Shown here: one piece after another, positions 63,701-64,000 of the stretch
Layout of the letters: every line of letters begins with the position of its first letter
Position numbering within the stretch: position 1 is the stretch's first letter
Source of the DNA: Lasioglossum baleicum
Taxonomy: Eukaryota > Arthropoda > Insecta > Hymenoptera > Halictidae
Length of the DNA stretch: 64,000 nucleotides
NCBI RefSeq assembly: GCF_051020765.1
Contig: NW_027469350.1
Span: forward strand, 124,001-188,000
Direction of reading: 5' to 3'
Program-made: the position numbers and the translations under genes
Notes under the pieces: generated by a model
What the model saw: the letters and a program-made list of their open reading frames with translations, nothing else
The model's database searches: none
Told to the model about the DNA's origin: nothing

Positions 63701-64000
63701 CAATGAGCGAGGAAACGTTCTGAAACGGTTTGACTATCGATCTTCCAACTCATAATGAAATCAAGGACCACGTCACTAAAATGTTTCCTAATTTGATCAG
63801 CTGAACACGAAGATATACTCAGGATACAGACAGTTAGCTTTTCGGAACGTAAGGCCTTCAGTAAAATTGTTGACCGTATAGCAACAGGTAACGATCTGCA
63901 ATGGCATGACACTGTTCATTAATATTGGTAACGAGATGTAGCGGGTCCAATTCCTATACTGTACTGCGGGTTTAGTCGCGGAATACTTGGATTGTCTCTC
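60674..64000 (+). repeat. SatA tandem array, plus orientation, block 10 (runs off the window)
   Basis: About 9.6 monomers in plus orientation to the end of the window. The units near 61530-61685 match 5200-5345 unusually well (gatgtgcgatt, a variant of cctgatatgctcggtg, and gattattt/gattatcc before the tcacacatg-like segment). The units near 61380-61510 match 49850-49990. No boundary of the array is seen, so the satellite continues beyond the window on this side, as it does on the left. Confidence 0.95.

Noticed and set aside
1..64000. CRISPR array or phage/bacterial repeat system
   Set aside because: The repeats are about 313 and 346 bp, contiguous and diverged, with no short identical repeats separated by unique spacers and no coding genes.
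1..64000. Telomeric repeats or rDNA
   Set aside because: No run of a telomere-type hexamer or pentamer and no recognisable rRNA segment were seen on either strand.

Overview
The window is satellite DNA from a eukaryotic nuclear genome. I find no protein-coding gene, tRNA, rRNA or CRISPR array that I can support. Almost every base belongs to one of two tandem repeat families, named here for convenience. SatA has a monomer of about 346 bp and fills about 51.9 kb (roughly 150 monomers). SatB is AT-rich, has a monomer of about 313 bp and fills about 11.5 kb (roughly 37 monomers). Neighbouring monomers are well diverged. Short indels, truncated units and a later insertion point to an old, slowly turning-over array of a heterochromatic or (peri)centromeric kind. 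CpG is not depleted in the SatA consensus, which argues against a heavily CpG-methylated genome such as a vertebrate's and fits many invertebrates. The species cannot be named from the sequence.

Layout (+ and - are repeat orientation, + being the SatA strand that reads ...agcggatttactcccgg...): SatA+ 1-5694; SatA- 5695-6614; SatA+ 6615-20843; SatA- 20844-26919; SatA+ 26920-29117; SatA- 29118-32110; SatA+ 32111-34423; SatB+ 34424-35885; SatB- 35886-37815; SatA- 37816-40004; SatA+ 40005-51680, interrupted at 43845-44396 by a GC-rich insertion; SatB+ 51681-58145, holding an (AT)n microsatellite; SatB- 58146-59794; SatA- 59795-60673; SatA+ 60674-64000.

The main interest is the architecture. Both SatB blocks have the order A+ B+ B- A-, so each is the core of a large imperfect palindrome. 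The two blocks share the same B+/B- centre and one identical A/B boundary, but in opposite overall orientation, so one block is an inverted, expanded copy of the other. Several A/A inversion junctions are also shared between distant places (5694 with 29117; 32110 with 40004 and 60673). Inversion breakpoints have therefore been copied as part of large duplicated segments and not formed anew each time.

SatA is itself an ancient dimer of two subunits of about 173 bp. A 169-bp half-monomer at 1341-1509 looks like a product of recombination between the halves. At least four SatA sequence subfamilies are interspersed, and local higher-order copies (for example a five-monomer period near 7.4-9.5 kb) are visible. 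The only clearly non-satellite DNA is a 552-bp GC-rich insertion flanked by a 10-bp direct duplication, which looks like a retroposed fragment of unknown origin.

All alignments were made by eye. Breakpoints are good to about 5-10 bp, and identities are described qualitatively only.
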